In this document: positions 9,473-19,719 of the stretch, in pieces | Layout of the letters: each line of letters opens with the position of its first letter | How positions within the stretch are numbered: the first letter of the stretch is position 1 | Assembly: GCA_027624715.1 (NCBI GenBank) | Contig: JAQBTV010000004.1 | Coordinates: forward strand, 62,001-126,000 | Direction of reading: 5' to 3' | DNA from: Pseudomonadota bacterium | GTDB lineage: Bacteria; Pseudomonadota; Gammaproteobacteria; Burkholderiales; Eutrophovitaceae | Length of the DNA stretch: 64,000 bases | Position numbers and translations under genes: made by a program | Notes under the pieces: generated by a model | Database searches by the model: none | What the model was told of the DNA's origin: nothing | Seen by the model: only the letters and a program-made list of their open reading frames with translations

Positions 9473-10510
9473 CTACTTAAGGGCATCCTTCTTAAGAACT
9501 GACAGATTATTCATACGATCCATCATTTCTTTACGCTCAGCCTTACCCATCGGAATCATACCAGCATCCGCGAGAACACCATCTGCACCCCAATGCTTTG
9601 TCCATTCTGCCATGTATTGTTTGATACCTGGGATGACTCCAATATGCGCGTGCTTCACATAAAAATATAACCCTCGAGAAGCCACATACTTTCCTGATCT
9701 GATTGCATCGAATGTTGGCGCAACGCCATCAAGCTCAGAACCTTGAATGGTATCGGTATTTTGATCTAAATAGGAGTATCCGAAAATACCAAATGACGTT
9801 TTATCCTCTGAAATCTTTTGAACGATCAAGTTATCCTGTTCACCAGCCTCAATGTATGCACCATCAGTGCGCATCGCACGGCATTTTTTACCTTTTGCAT
9901 CACCACGCTCAACTGAAAGCGCTTTCGCCACCTTGTCCTTACCACAATAACCCTTTTCGTTAACCATTTCGGCAAATGACGCACGCGTTCCTGATGTAGT
10001 TGGTGGCCCATAAACTCGAATAGCACTATCTGGGTAATTTGGATTTAATTCAGACCACTTCTTATAAGGGTTTGGAATCCACTTTTTACCCGATGCATCT
10101 GGCACCTCAGCAGTTAATGCCTTACCTAAGTCGGCGAGAGAGATTTTTAATACCGGAGCCTTCTTTGAGTTAGCTAAAACAATCCCATCGTAACCTATTT
10201 TAATTTCGGTCAATGCAACACCATTCTTATCGCAGTATTTAAGCTCACTAGCCTTCATTCGAGATGAGGCATTACCAATATCAACAAACTGTGTCCCGAT
10301 CCCATCACAGACACTCTTTTTTCCTACCGAAGATCCACCCGATTCAACAACTGGGGTTTTGAGGCCAGGTTTTTGACCAAATTTTTCTGCAACAATCGTC
10401 GCAAAAGGGAAGACCGTAGACGAACCAGCTAACGATATATAATCACGCGCGACAGCTGGTGCAGTCATGACGCCAGTAACAACAAATGCGGTTAAAAGAC
10501 GAAAAAACAT
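9473..10510 (-). CDS. pstS: Periplasmic phosphate-binding protein PstS
   Basis: This is the substrate-binding component of the Pst importer in the periplasm. The 345-residue precursor starts with a signal peptide (about 1-21, ending AVA before RDYISLAG). Conserved phosphate-site motifs are AGSSTVFPF near 28-36, VESGGSSVGKK near 55-65 and the TTSGTRASF segment in the second lobe. Its sequence style resembles the alphaproteobacterial PstS group, consistent with the long PstC/PstA. A Pho box and -10 element sit upstream, so induction under phosphate limitation by PhoB is expected. Confidence 0.96.
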   Translation of the reverse strand: MFFRLLTAFVVTGVMTAPAVARDYISLAGSSTVFPFATIVAEKFGQKPGLKTPVVESGGSSVGKKSVCDGIGTQFVDIGNASSRMKASELKYCDKNGVALTEIKIGYDGIVLANSKKAPVLKISLADLGKALTAEVPDASGKKWIPNPYKKWSELNPNYPDSAIRVYGPPTTSGTRASFAEMVNEKGYCGKDKVAKALSVERGDAKGKKCRAMRTDGAYIEAGEQDNLIVQKISEDKTSFGIFGYSYLDQNTDTIQGSELDGVAPTFDAIRSGKYVASRGLYFYVKHAHIGVIPGIKQYMAEWTKHWGADGVLADAGMIPMGKAERKEMMDRMNNLSVLKKDALK

Positions 10511-10581
10511 TGAAGACTCCTTTGAAGGTTAAATCACGAGTGCGGTTATCAGGTAATGTCAAATTACTTTTACGCACAGCC

Positions 10582-10615
10582 TTTATACCTACTGAGTGTT
10601 ACAGTTACATTACAA
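10582..10615 (-). promoter_or_regulatory. Pho box and -10 element of the pstSCAB promoter
   Basis: On the minus strand, 10598-10615 reads TTGTAAT-GTAA-CTGTAAC, two 7-mers 11 bases apart like the PhoB consensus CTGTCAT-AAAT-CTGTCAC. Exactly 10 bases further is a -10 box TATAAA (10582-10587). There is no separate -35 box, as expected for PhoB-activated promoters. Confidence 0.75.
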
Positions 10616-10739
10616 AGCCTCTGGGCCGCAACTTGGTTAATTAATCTAAAACGTGCATATGGCTCTATTGTCATTTGGGGCACAAATTCCTTACGTATGC
10701 GGATGTTTCCGCAAAACAAGACCCGTAACGCTGATAATG

Positions 10740-12107
10740 CTAGTGAGTTTTTTGAGGAATAAGCGTCTGAATCGAATCAGTCAATCCTTTGACAGCCTTT
10801 TTAACGACCATTTTGCTCTCGCCCTCGACCATGATACGAAGCAACGGCTCAGTACCTGATTCTCGAACTAGCACGCGGTACTTCAGTCCCAGCTGCTCCG
10901 AGATAACGCCTGCCACCTCTTGGATCTGCACAAGCTCACCATCATTCAATTTGCGCGCAAGCCGAATACTATGAAGCAACTGGGGATAGAGCCGCACCGC
11001 TGCCAAGCATTGCGCTAAAGTCTGCTGTGACTGTCTTAAGGCTGCGAGCACTTGGAGGGCAGAAACAATGCCGTCGCCAGTCGTGTGCTTATCAAGGCAG
11101 ATAATGTGTCCAGACCCCTCCCCACCAAGCACCCAATTGTTCTCGATCAGTTTTTCATGGACGTATCGATCACCAACAGCTGAGCGCAAAAATGGAATAT
11201 TTAACTTCTTAAATTCATTTTCGATCGCCAGATTAGTCATTAAAGTACCTACGACTCCATCTTGGCCGCCTACCTTTCGATGACTTGCAATCACATATAA
11301 GAGCTGATCGCCATCGTAAATCAGCCCCCCAGCATCAACCATCATCAGTCTATCGCCGTCACCATCAAAACTGATACCAATATCCGCTTTCTCATGAAGC
11401 ACACGCTCGCGAACAGCCTCCGGGTACAATGCCCCGCAATTAAGATTGATATTAACCCCATCGGGCTCATCACCCATGACAATCACTGTCGCACCAAGCT
11501 CTCTAAATACGGCAGGCGCAACCTGGTAGGTCGCTCCGTGCGCACAGTCTAAGACCACACGCATCCCGGACAAATCAAGTGCCTGAGGGAATGTGCTCTT
11601 ACAAAATTCTGTGTATCGACCTACCGCATCCACAACTCGTTTTGCTTTGCCAATATCACCTGAAATAACCGCATCAAGGCCTTCTGCGAGATATTGCTCA
11701 ATCTCTACTTCAAGGGTGTCCGATAATTTATTACCCTGAGCACAAAAAAATTTGACTCCGTTATCTTGGTATGGATTATGAGAAGCTGATATTACGATTC
11801 CCGCACTCAATCGCAGCACACGCGTTAAATACGCAACCCCCGGAGTGGGAAGCGGCCCTGCCAGCAACACGTCCACTCCTGCTGCTGCCAAACCAGACTG
11901 AAGTGCCGACTCAAGCATATACCCCGATAACCGAGTGTCTTTCCCGATCAGCACCTTTGCACGACCTGAGGCCCCTAAGCCATGTATTTTCGAGAAAACC
12001 TTTCCTGCGGCATAACCTAAACGCAACATAAAATTAGGAGTTATCGGATCTTTGCCAACTACCCCCCTGATCCCATCGGTACCAAAATACTTCCTAAGTT
12101 TGGTCAC
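10740..12107 (-). CDS. glmM: Phosphoglucosamine mutase
   Basis: This enzyme converts glucosamine-6-phosphate to glucosamine-1-phosphate for UDP-GlcNAc, peptidoglycan and LPS synthesis. I place the start at GTG 12105-12107, which overlaps the folP stop as GTGA and gives 455 residues beginning VTKLRKYFGTDGIRG; reading further upstream only adds folP-overlapping sequence. The phosphoserine loop ISASHNP has S109, the metal-binding DGDGD is at 248-252, and the C-terminal RESGTEPLLRIM binds substrate phosphate. It belongs to the folP-glmM operon. The Pho-regulated pst operon starts about 225 bases downstream. Confidence 0.96.
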   Translation of the reverse strand: MTKLRKYFGTDGIRGVVGKDPITPNFMLRLGYAAGKVFSKIHGLGASGRAKVLIGKDTRLSGYMLESALQSGLAAAGVDVLLAGPLPTPGVAYLTRVLRLSAGIVISASHNPYQDNGVKFFCAQGNKLSDTLEVEIEQYLAEGLDAVISGDIGKAKRVVDAVGRYTEFCKSTFPQALDLSGMRVVLDCAHGATYQVAPAVFRELGATVIVMGDEPDGVNINLNCGALYPEAVRERVLHEKADIGISFDGDGDRLMMVDAGGLIYDGDQLLYVIASHRKVGGQDGVVGTLMTNLAIENEFKKLNIPFLRSAVGDRYVHEKLIENNWVLGGEGSGHIICLDKHTTGDGIVSALQVLAALRQSQQTLAQCLAAVRLYPQLLHSIRLARKLNDGELVQIQEVAGVISEQLGLKYRVLVRESGTEPLLRIMVEGESKMVVKKAVKGLTDSIQTLIPQKTH

Positions 12108-12958
12108 CGATCTGGCTCCGCAAGTGCTGCCTCGGAAAAGAACTGCCAAGCTAAAAGCGCATCTCTTGTTTCATTCACATCATGCACTCTAACGATGTCT
12201 GCACCCTTTGTCATCGCAAAGATAGCCGCAGCGATACTCGAACCCAATCGATCTAAAGCATCTTTTTTATTTGTAATAACTCCCAACATCGCCTTGCGCG
12301 AAAGACCGACCAAAATCGGATGCCCTAGCTCTTTAAATTTATTTAAATTTCTGAGCAACGCTAAGTTATGGTCAAGCGTCTTACCAAAACCAAAACCAGG
12401 ATCAACCACAATGTTAGAAGGATTCACCCCCGCTTGAATCAAAGATGCGGCCCTTTCCTGCAAAAACGTGAAGACTTCTTGAGTAACATCTCCATAACTC
12501 GGATTCTGCTGCATAGTTCGAGGCGAGCCTTTCATGTGCATCACGCAAACCCCCACATTAGTACGTGCCACAATAGCCGCAACCTCGAGATTTTGAGCGC
12601 CAGAGATGTCGTTGATGAGACACGCGCCACACTCAATCGCCTCTTCCATCAAAGCTGGCTTTTGCGTATCAATAGAGATCGGAACTCCCAAACGCGATAA
12701 CTCCTGAATCACCGGAATCACTCGATCCCGCTCCATCTCCAAACTTGCAGGCTCTGACCCCGGCCGGGTGGACTCCGCGCCAACGTCAATGATATCGGCT
12801 CCAGATTCAAATAGGACTTTCGCCCGCTCAACCGCTATCTTAGGGTCAAGATACGCTCCGCCATCTGAGAAGGAATCGGGGGTGACATTCACCACTCCCA
12901 TCACCATCGGTCGGGTTAACTTAAAGCTAGAGTTACCCCAAACAAAATTAAGATTCAT
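12104..12958 (-). CDS. folP: Dihydropteroate synthase
   Basis: This enzyme condenses dihydropterin pyrophosphate with p-aminobenzoate in folate synthesis and is the sulfonamide target. It has 284 residues. Family motifs are MGVVNVTPDSFSDGG (20-34), DVGAESTRPG (58-67), the ND pair in LINDISG and IVVDPGFGFGKT (183-194). It follows ftsH by 18 bases and is coupled to glmM through a GTGA overlap. The ftsH-folP-glmM order is widely conserved in Proteobacteria. Confidence 0.97.
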   Translation of the reverse strand: MNLNFVWGNSSFKLTRPMVMGVVNVTPDSFSDGGAYLDPKIAVERAKVLFESGADIIDVGAESTRPGSEPASLEMERDRVIPVIQELSRLGVPISIDTQKPALMEEAIECGACLINDISGAQNLEVAAIVARTNVGVCVMHMKGSPRTMQQNPSYGDVTQEVFTFLQERAASLIQAGVNPSNIVVDPGFGFGKTLDHNLALLRNLNKFKELGHPILVGLSRKAMLGVITNKKDALDRLGSSIAAAIFAMTKGADIVRVHDVNETRDALLAWQFFSEAALAEPDR

Positions 12959-12976
12959 CGGCTAAATAAATGCGAC

Positions 12977-14866
12977 CTAGATTTCCTCTACTGGGCGTGT
13001 TGTTGGTTCTGGATTCGTCACATCAAGCGAGCTCTTAGGCTCCTCCGACCTTTGCGTTGGTTTAGGTGGCCTTGGCTGACGACCATCCATGATGTCGTTA
13101 ACCTGATCAGCATCAATAGTTTCCCATTCAAGTAATGTCTGAGCCATCAACTCGACTTTTTCTCGATTTTTCTCTATTAAACTACGAGCCAATCCATATC
13201 GTTCATCAATGATTTTCTTGATTTCAGCATCTACCCTTTGCATGGTCGCTTCAGATATATTCTTAGTCGTCGTGACTGACCTACCAAGGAATATTTCGCC
13301 CTCATTCTCACCGTAAACTATCGGTCCGAGCTCATCACTCATACCCCATCGAGTAACCATCCTGCGCGCCATATCAGTTGCCCGCTCAAAATCATTCGAT
13401 GCACCGGTTGTCATTTGTTTCATGAAAATTTCTTCCGCAATGCGTCCACCAAACAATACGGATATATTTTGAAGAATTTGCTCCTTATCCATGCTGTAGC
13501 GATCCTCCTGTGGAAGCTGCATAGTCAAGCCCAACGCTTGACCTCTAGGGATAATCGTCACCTTATGTACTGGATCGGTTTTGGGTAAGAGTCTCGCTAC
13601 AACAGCGTGGCCAGACTCATGATAGGCCGTATTCCTGCGCTCCTGCTCTGGCATCACCATCGAGCGACGCTCCGCCCCCATCATGATTTTATCTTTGGCG
13701 CTTTCAAAATCCGTCATATCCACTAAGCGCTTACTCGCTCTGGCCGCAAACAACGCTGCCTCATTTACCAAGTTAGCCAAATCAGCGCCGGAAAATCCCG
13801 GTGTTCCGCGGGCGAGAATATCCGCCTTCACATCTGGCGCAATAGGTACTTTACGCATATGAACCATCAATATTTGTTCCCTGCCTCTAATGTCAGGGAG
13901 CGGCACAACAACTTGGCGATCAAACCGACCAGGACGCAATAGCGCAGGATCAAGCACATCAGGCCGGTTAGTCGCAGCAATAACAATCACGCCCAATCCA
14001 GTTTCAAAACCATCCATCTCCACCAACAATTGGTTGAGCGTTTGCTCCCGCTCATCGTTACCGCCACCAAGACCAGCCCCACGCTGACGACCGACAGCAT
14101 CGATTTCATCGATAAACACGATACAAGGCGAGTTTTTCTTAGCGTTCTCAAACATGTCACGCACTCGAGCGGCACCAACACCGACGAACATCTCCACAAA
14201 GTCCGAACCAGATATAGAAAAAAATGGGACCTTCGCCTCACCAGCAATTGCTTTTGCAAGCAAGGTTTTACCGGTACCAGGCGAACCCACCATGAGCACA
14301 CCCCTGGGAATTCGACCGCCTAACTTTTGATATTTTCCAGGGTCCCGAAGAAAATCGACTAACTCAGAAACTTCTTCCTTAGCCTCATCGCACCCTGCCA
14401 CATCAGCAAACGTCACACCATTGTTGTTATCGTCCACCAATTTGGCTTTACTTTTTCCGAACGAGAACACACCACCTCGCCCCCCGCCTTGCATTTGGCG
14501 CATGAAGAAAACCCAAACCCCTATGAGTAGCAGCATAGGGAACCAGGACACGAAAATATTCATAAGCAACGAAGGACTTTCCTCCGGCGTTGCTTCAACC
14601 ACAACTCCGGCCTTGAGTAAATCAGAAACTAACCATGGATCAGAAGGGGAATACACACTGTATAGTTGCCCATCTGACTTTTGAACCTTGAGATTTCGAC
14701 CGTCAATGGCGACCGAGGCGACGCCGCCGGATTTAACGTCCTGCATAAACTTAGAATAAGGCACCGACGTCTGCTCGCGTTGACGCCCACTAAATTGATT
14801 AAAGACCGTCATTAGGACAAACGCGGTTACCACCCATATCGCTATGTTTTTCATCGTATTATTCAA
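12977..14866 (-). CDS. ftsH: ATP-dependent zinc metalloprotease FtsH
   Basis: This is a membrane-anchored AAA+ protease for quality control of membrane proteins and short-lived regulators. It has 629 residues: membrane helices at about 7-23 and 101-121 flank a periplasmic domain, followed by the AAA domain with Walker A GSPGTGKT (194-201) and Walker [14 protein letters not shown], then the zinc protease site HESGH (416-420). The start is TTG at 14864-14866: AGGAG lies 6 bases before it, while the in-frame ATG four codons later has no suitably spaced ribosome site. It is 91 bases downstream of rlmE. Confidence 0.97.
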   Translation of the reverse strand: MNNTMKNIAIWVVTAFVLMTVFNQFSGRQREQTSVPYSKFMQDVKSGGVASVAIDGRNLKVQKSDGQLYSVYSPSDPWLVSDLLKAGVVVEATPEESPSLLMNIFVSWFPMLLLIGVWVFFMRQMQGGGRGGVFSFGKSKAKLVDDNNNGVTFADVAGCDEAKEEVSELVDFLRDPGKYQKLGGRIPRGVLMVGSPGTGKTLLAKAIAGEAKVPFFSISGSDFVEMFVGVGAARVRDMFENAKKNSPCIVFIDEIDAVGRQRGAGLGGGNDEREQTLNQLLVEMDGFETGLGVIVIAATNRPDVLDPALLRPGRFDRQVVVPLPDIRGREQILMVHMRKVPIAPDVKADILARGTPGFSGADLANLVNEAALFAARASKRLVDMTDFESAKDKIMMGAERRSMVMPEQERRNTAYHESGHAVVARLLPKTDPVHKVTIIPRGQALGLTMQLPQEDRYSMDKEQILQNISVLFGGRIAEEIFMKQMTTGASNDFERATDMARRMVTRWGMSDELGPIVYGENEGEIFLGRSVTTTKNISEATMQRVDAEIKKIIDERYGLARSLIEKNREKVELMAQTLLEWETIDADQVNDIMDGRQPRPPKPTQRSEEPKSSLDVTNPEPTTRPVEEI

Positions 14867-14957
14867 ATTTTACTCCTGCCCTGCCAAATGCTCGGATCAC
14901 TTCCGAACTTCAATTATCCTACTATTCTAGACCAAATTTACCTACGTTAGGCCTCAA

Positions 14958-15572
14958 TTAACCAATTTTGTTCAACCCAACGATGAAAAATTCACTGGAG
15001 CGATCCCTAGATGCTTTCGGCTTTTTAATGTGGATCTTTTGGAAGCTTGCCTTAACGCTTTCGCGAAATTCCTTAGCCCCCTCGCCCTCAAAGCATTTGA
15101 TGACCATGCTCCCACCTTGTTTTAAATACTGCTGCGAAAATCCAAATGCCAATTCAGCTAAATGTAACCAGCGAGCCTGATCTAAAGACTTTACCCCACT
15201 AATATTGGGGGCCATATCAGAAATTACAAGACCCACTTCGCGATCTGACAATTCCGCCTCCACTGCATCTAACGTATGCTTATCCGCAAAATCTCCCTGG
15301 ATAAAATGCACTTGGGGCAAAGCTGACATTTCCAGCAAATCTACTGCGATCACTAACCCATGGTGTGTCACGCGCCTTGACACCACCTGGCTCCAGCCTC
15401 CAGGGGCGGCGCCCAAATCAACAACGACCATACCAGGAGTGACTAAATCATCTTGTTCGAGTATCTCCAACAATTTAAACGAAGCACGTGATCGCCAACC
15501 CTCTAAGTTTGCTTTTTTTACAAACGGGTCAGATACGTGCTCCTGCATCCAAGTTTTTTTACATTTTGACAT
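14958..15572 (-). CDS. rlmE: 23S rRNA (uridine-2'-O-)-methyltransferase RlmE (RrmJ/FtsJ)
   Basis: This SAM-dependent enzyme methylates U2552 of 23S rRNA in the ribosomal A-loop; it is heat-inducible in E. coli. It has 204 residues. The SAM-binding motif VDLGAAPGGW is at 51-60. The catalytic triad aligns to K33, D119 (SDMAPN) and K159 (MVIKCFEG). It is divergent from yhbY and upstream of ftsH, the classic yhbY/rlmE-ftsH arrangement. Confidence 0.97.
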   Translation of the reverse strand: MSKCKKTWMQEHVSDPFVKKANLEGWRSRASFKLLEILEQDDLVTPGMVVVDLGAAPGGWSQVVSRRVTHHGLVIAVDLLEMSALPQVHFIQGDFADKHTLDAVEAELSDREVGLVISDMAPNISGVKSLDQARWLHLAELAFGFSQQYLKQGGSMVIKCFEGEGAKEFRESVKASFQKIHIKKPKASRDRSSEFFIVGLNKIG

Positions 15573-15643
15573 AACGTCGCAACTTGTTTACTCCATTGTG
15601 ATTACAATACCTGACTTCAAAACATACTTGCCCAGGGAAAAAA

Positions 15644-15928
15644 GTGAATCCAATATCAGACAAAATTAAACGCGAACTTAGGGCGAAAGCACACCACCTC
15701 AATCCTGTTGTAACAATCGGTGACAAGGGGCTGAGCAAGCCGGTTTTAAAAGAACTCAGCATCGCCCTAGATGCCCACGAATTAATTAAAGTACGCATTC
15801 ATTCGGACGACCGAGAAGAACGCGAAAAAATCATGTCTGAGATTGTCACATCACTGGGAGCGACCTCCATTAATCATATTGGTAAGGTACTTATCGTTTA
15901 CCGCAGAAACGAAAAGAATGCTGACTGA
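15644..15928 (+). CDS. yhbY: YhbY-family ribosome assembly RNA-binding protein
   Basis: This small RNA-binding protein of the CRS1-YhbY fold associates with the 50S precursor in E. coli. It has 94 residues and starts with GTG, preceded by AGGGA. Recognisable elements are the basic helix KRELRAKAHHLNPVVTIGDKGLS, which includes the GxxG-like loop, and the C-terminal IGKVLIVYRRN strand. It is divergent from rlmE and convergent with greA. Confidence 0.92.
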   Translation: MNPISDKIKRELRAKAHHLNPVVTIGDKGLSKPVLKELSIALDAHELIKVRIHSDDREEREKIMSEIVTSLGATSINHIGKVLIVYRRNEKNAD

Positions 15929-15974
15929 GAATCAATATAAATCTTGATTAAGCGCAAAGTTCTTTGAACAACAC

Positions 15975-16451
15975 TCAAATATATTGCACAGTCAAAATTT
16001 CATACTCTCTAACACCACCAGGCGCATCGACTTCCGCCACATCACCCTTTTCCTTACCGATGAGGGCTCGCGCGATTGGCGAATTAACAGAAATTTTTCC
16101 ACCTTTAATATCAGCCTCATCCTCACCTACAATTTGATAGGTAACCTCTTGATCAGTTTCTAAATCACAGAGGTGAGCGGTTGCGCCAAAAACGCAGCGT
16201 CCCTCAGCATTAAGTTTCGCAGGATCAATAATTTGGGCGTTGGACAGCTTCCCCTCTAATTCAATGATACGTCCTTCGACAAAGCTCTGACGCTCCTTAG
16301 CTGCGTCATATTCTGCGTTTTCGGATAAATCACCGTGAGCTCTAGCCTCTTGAATAGCTCTAATTACAGACGGTCGCTCCTCGGTTTTTAAGTGATGCAA
16401 CTCTTCACGGAGCTTCTCTGCCCCTAACGTCGTGAGAGGAACTTTTGACAT
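15975..16451 (-). CDS. greA: Transcription elongation factor GreA
   Basis: GreA rescues backtracked RNA polymerase by stimulating transcript cleavage. It has 158 residues. The N-terminal antiparallel coiled coil (about 5-75) includes the tip residues in [16 protein letters not shown], where the acidic D and E act in the polymerase channel. The C-terminal FKBP-like domain ends in [23 protein letters not shown]. It lies 42 bases after carB, as usual in betaproteobacteria. Confidence 0.97.
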   Translation of the reverse strand: MSKVPLTTLGAEKLREELHHLKTEERPSVIRAIQEARAHGDLSENAEYDAAKERQSFVEGRIIELEGKLSNAQIIDPAKLNAEGRCVFGATAHLCDLETDQEVTYQIVGEDEADIKGGKISVNSPIARALIGKEKGDVAEVDAPGGVREYEILTVQYI

Positions 16452-16493
16452 ACCAAAAATCCTTAAAAATTTAAATGAGTGTGTAGTAAAGAA

Positions 16494-19400
16494 TCAGCTA
16501 AGCAGACTATGAGCACTTTGTAACGAGCGTAAATGCAGATCGGTCATTTGACTGATACCGTGACTCGCGGCTCTTGCTCCAGCAATCGTGGTGAAGTAGG
16601 TGACTCTTCCTTGCAAAGCGGTTCTCCTTATCGAATATGAATCCCTAATGGAAGCCTGACTATCATCTACCGTATTAATAATCATTACAATCTCGCCATT
16701 CTTGATCATATCAACAACGTGAGGCCGTCCCTCTGCGACTTTATTTACCCGGTGTGCTCGCAAACCATGTTCAGAAAGGGCGTGTGCCGTTCCTTGCGTG
16801 GCAATTAACTCAAACCCATGTTCAGACAATTCTCGAGCAAGATCAATAATCTTATCCTTGTCTTGATCTCGAACACTCATAAACACTTTGCCCGAAGTCG
16901 GCAACAGCACCCCAGCTGCCAATTGCGACTTAACAAAAGCTTCTGAGAAGGATTGACCAATACCCATCACCTCACCGGTTGACCGCATCTCTGGGCCTAA
17001 AATGGTATCTACACCAGGAAACTTAATAAACGGAAAAACCGCCTCTTTTACTGAGTAATAGGGAGGAACTATCTCTGACGTAACGCCCATTTGTGCGAGT
17101 GTTTTTCCTGCCATGCAACTCGCCGCCACCTTGGCCAAAGGCCGACCAGTAGCCTTCGAAACATAGGGAACCGTGCGAGATGCCCGAGGATTAACTTCCA
17201 ACACATAAACCTCTTCACCCTGGATGGCAAACTGTATATTCATCAGCCCAACTACGTTCAGCCCTCTAGCGAGTTTAACAGTTTGACGCCTCAAATCGTC
17301 TTGAAGCGCTGCAGACAAACTAAATGGCGGAAGTGAGCAGGCGGAATCCCCACTATGGACACCTGCTTGTTCAATATGCTCCATAATCCCACCAATCACG
17401 ACATCTGAACCATCGCAGATCGCATCAACGTCAACCTCTATGGCATCATTTAAAAAGCGATCTAACAGCACAGGGCTATCATTACTGACTTTTACAGCCT
17501 CCCTCATATAGCGCTCAAGATCCGATTGCTGATGAACAATTTCCATCGCTCTGCCGCCCAAAACATAAGATGGACGCACGACGAGCGGGTAACCAATCTC
17601 CTTGGCTAAGCTTATCGCCTCTTCAGGGTTTCTGGCCGTTCGATTTGGAGGTTGTTTCAAATCAATATCAGAAAGTAAGTTGCGAAACTTTTCTCGATCC
17701 TCTGCAATGTCAATCATCTCTGGACTCGTACCAATGATGGGAACACCAGCCGCATGCAATCCAGCAGCTAATTTAAGAGGCGTTTGACCCCCGTATTGGA
17801 CAATGACCCCTTTAGGTTTTTCCACTTCGACAATTTCCAATACATCTTCGAGGGTCAATGGTTCAAAATAAAGTCGATCGGAAATATCGTAATCAGTAGA
17901 GACAGTCTCTGGATTACAATTCACCATAATAGTTTCAAAGCCATCCTCACGAAGAGCTAAAGAAGCATGAACACAGCAATAATCAAATTCAATACCCTGA
18001 CCAATTCGATTTGGCCCACCGCCTAACACCATTATTTTTTCACGACTCGATGGTCGAGACTCACATTCTTCTTCATAGGTTGAGTACATATATGCCGTAT
18101 TCGTATCAAATTCTGCAGCGCAGGTATCTACCCTTTTGAAAACTGGGCGAATCGAGAGCGCGTGCCGCAAATCGCGCACTTCACTTTCATCGACACCCAG
18201 TAATTTCGCTATTCTTCGATCAGAAAAACCCTTTTGCTTAATTCGCCTTAATGTCAGTTGATCAAAATCCTTCAGCGAAGCACTCGAAATCTCCTGCTCC
18301 TCAAAGACTAAATCTTCGATAAACGCAAGAAACCAAGGATCAATATTCGTCATGTGATGGATTTCCTCTACGCGCAAGCCGAGACGAAATGCGTCCGCCA
18401 CATACAATATGCGTTCGGGCCCTGGATCCACAATTTCTGCGCGTACCGTTTCGAGATCTGAAGAGCGCTCATCCAACCCATCGATTCCGGTTTCCAGACC
18501 GCGGAGTGCCTTCTGGAAGGACTCCTGAAACGTTCGCCCAATGGCCATAACCTCACCCACAGATTTCATCTGCGTTGTGAGTCGTGAATTCGCTCGTGGA
18601 AATTTCTCAAATGCAAAACGCGGGATCTTGGTTACCACATAATCGATGGTAGGCTCAAACGAAGCAGGAGTCTGTCCACCCGTTATGTCATTCTTAAGCT
18701 CATCAAGCGTAAACCCCACTGCGAGCTTTGCTGCCACCTTCGCAATTGGAAAACCAGTCGCTTTTGAAGCAAGCGCTGAAGAACGGGATACTCTAGGATT
18801 CATCTCGATAACGGTCATACGACCGTTATCCGGGTTGATCGCAAATTGCACGTTTGAGCCACCGGTATCCACGCCAATTTCACGCAAAACCGCTATCGAG
18901 GCATTACGCATGATTTGGTATTCTTTATCAGTCAGCGTCTGGGCTGGCGCTACGGTAATTGAGTCTCCCGTATGAACCCCCATAGCATCTAAATTTTCGA
19001 TGGAACATATAATAATGCAGTTATCCGCTCGATCACGAACAACCTCCATCTCAAATTCCTTCCACCCAATAACCGACTCTTCAATTAAAACCTCTTTGGT
19101 CGGAGACGCGTCCAAACCCCTTTCGATAATCTCAACGAACTCCTCTTTGTTGTAAGCGATACCGCCACCAGCCCCTCCCATCGTAAACGAAGGTCTTATG
19201 ATGGTGGGGTAGCCAATCAAAACCTGAACCTGAATCGCTTCTTCGAGACTACGCGCTATCATCGATTTCGGGCTATCGAGCCCAATTTTAGTCATTGCAG
19301 CTTTAAACTTTTCGCGATCCTCAGCCTTATCAATAGCCTCTTTACTCGCGCCAATCATTTCTACCGAATATTTTTCTAAAACTCCATGCTTAGCTAAGTC

Positions 19401-19700
19401 CAGTGCGCAATTTAGAGCGGTCTGCCCACCCATCGTAGGCAGCAAAGCATCAGGTTTCTCGGCCGCAATAATGTTTTCTAATATTTGCCAGGTGATGGGC
19501 TCGATGTAAGTCACGTCCGCCAACTCCGGATCGGTCATAATTGTCGCGGGGTTAGAGTTCACGAGAATAACTCGATACCCCTCTTCACGCAGAGCTTTAC
19601 ACGCCTGAGCGCCGGAATAGTCAAACTCACAAGCTTGTCCGATAACAATCGGACCGGCGCCTATGATCAGTATCGATTGAATATCTTCTCTTTTCGGCAT
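16494..19700 (-). CDS. carB: Carbamoyl-phosphate synthase large subunit
   Basis: This subunit makes carbamoyl phosphate from bicarbonate, ATP and the ammonia delivered by CarA, for arginine and pyrimidine synthesis. It has 1068 residues, full length. The two homologous ATP-grasp halves are clear: the first opens with [22 protein letters not shown] and the second with [20 protein letters not shown] near residue 557. The C-terminal allosteric MGS-like domain (about 935-1068) includes the TQGTAHAL segment. It is 19 bases downstream of carA. Confidence 0.98.
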   Translation of the reverse strand: MPKREDIQSILIIGAGPIVIGQACEFDYSGAQACKALREEGYRVILVNSNPATIMTDPELADVTYIEPITWQILENIIAAEKPDALLPTMGGQTALNCALDLAKHGVLEKYSVEMIGASKEAIDKAEDREKFKAAMTKIGLDSPKSMIARSLEEAIQVQVLIGYPTIIRPSFTMGGAGGGIAYNKEEFVEIIERGLDASPTKEVLIEESVIGWKEFEMEVVRDRADNCIIICSIENLDAMGVHTGDSITVAPAQTLTDKEYQIMRNASIAVLREIGVDTGGSNVQFAINPDNGRMTVIEMNPRVSRSSALASKATGFPIAKVAAKLAVGFTLDELKNDITGGQTPASFEPTIDYVVTKIPRFAFEKFPRANSRLTTQMKSVGEVMAIGRTFQESFQKALRGLETGIDGLDERSSDLETVRAEIVDPGPERILYVADAFRLGLRVEEIHHMTNIDPWFLAFIEDLVFEEQEISSASLKDFDQLTLRRIKQKGFSDRRIAKLLGVDESEVRDLRHALSIRPVFKRVDTCAAEFDTNTAYMYSTYEEECESRPSSREKIMVLGGGPNRIGQGIEFDYCCVHASLALREDGFETIMVNCNPETVSTDYDISDRLYFEPLTLEDVLEIVEVEKPKGVIVQYGGQTPLKLAAGLHAAGVPIIGTSPEMIDIAEDREKFRNLLSDIDLKQPPNRTARNPEEAISLAKEIGYPLVVRPSYVLGGRAMEIVHQQSDLERYMREAVKVSNDSPVLLDRFLNDAIEVDVDAICDGSDVVIGGIMEHIEQAGVHSGDSACSLPPFSLSAALQDDLRRQTVKLARGLNVVGLMNIQFAIQGEEVYVLEVNPRASRTVPYVSKATGRPLAKVAASCMAGKTLAQMGVTSEIVPPYYSVKEAVFPFIKFPGVDTILGPEMRSTGEVMGIGQSFSEAFVKSQLAAGVLLPTSGKVFMSVRDQDKDKIIDLARELSEHGFELIATQGTAHALSEHGLRAHRVNKVAEGRPHVVDMIKNGEIVMIINTVDDSQASIRDSYSIRRTALQGRVTYFTTIAGARAASHGISQMTDLHLRSLQSAHSLLS

Positions 19701-19719
19701 GAAGTTGTCCCCGCGTTAC

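Noticed and set aside
10698-10713. Short hairpin TGCGGA/TCCGCA after glmM as a terminator
   Set aside because: The stem is only 6 bp and no U-run follows in the glmM direction.
10556-10762. Open frame of 68 codons on the plus strand between pstS and glmM
   Set aside because: It runs through the Pho box and -10 element and into the glmM 3' end on the opposite strand, and has no ribosome site or family resemblance.
14867-14957. Possible sigma-32 promoter upstream of ftsH (TTGAAG then CGAGCATTT)
   Set aside because: Only part of each box matches, and the -10 part lacks the CCCC core; rlmE readthrough is a simpler explanation.
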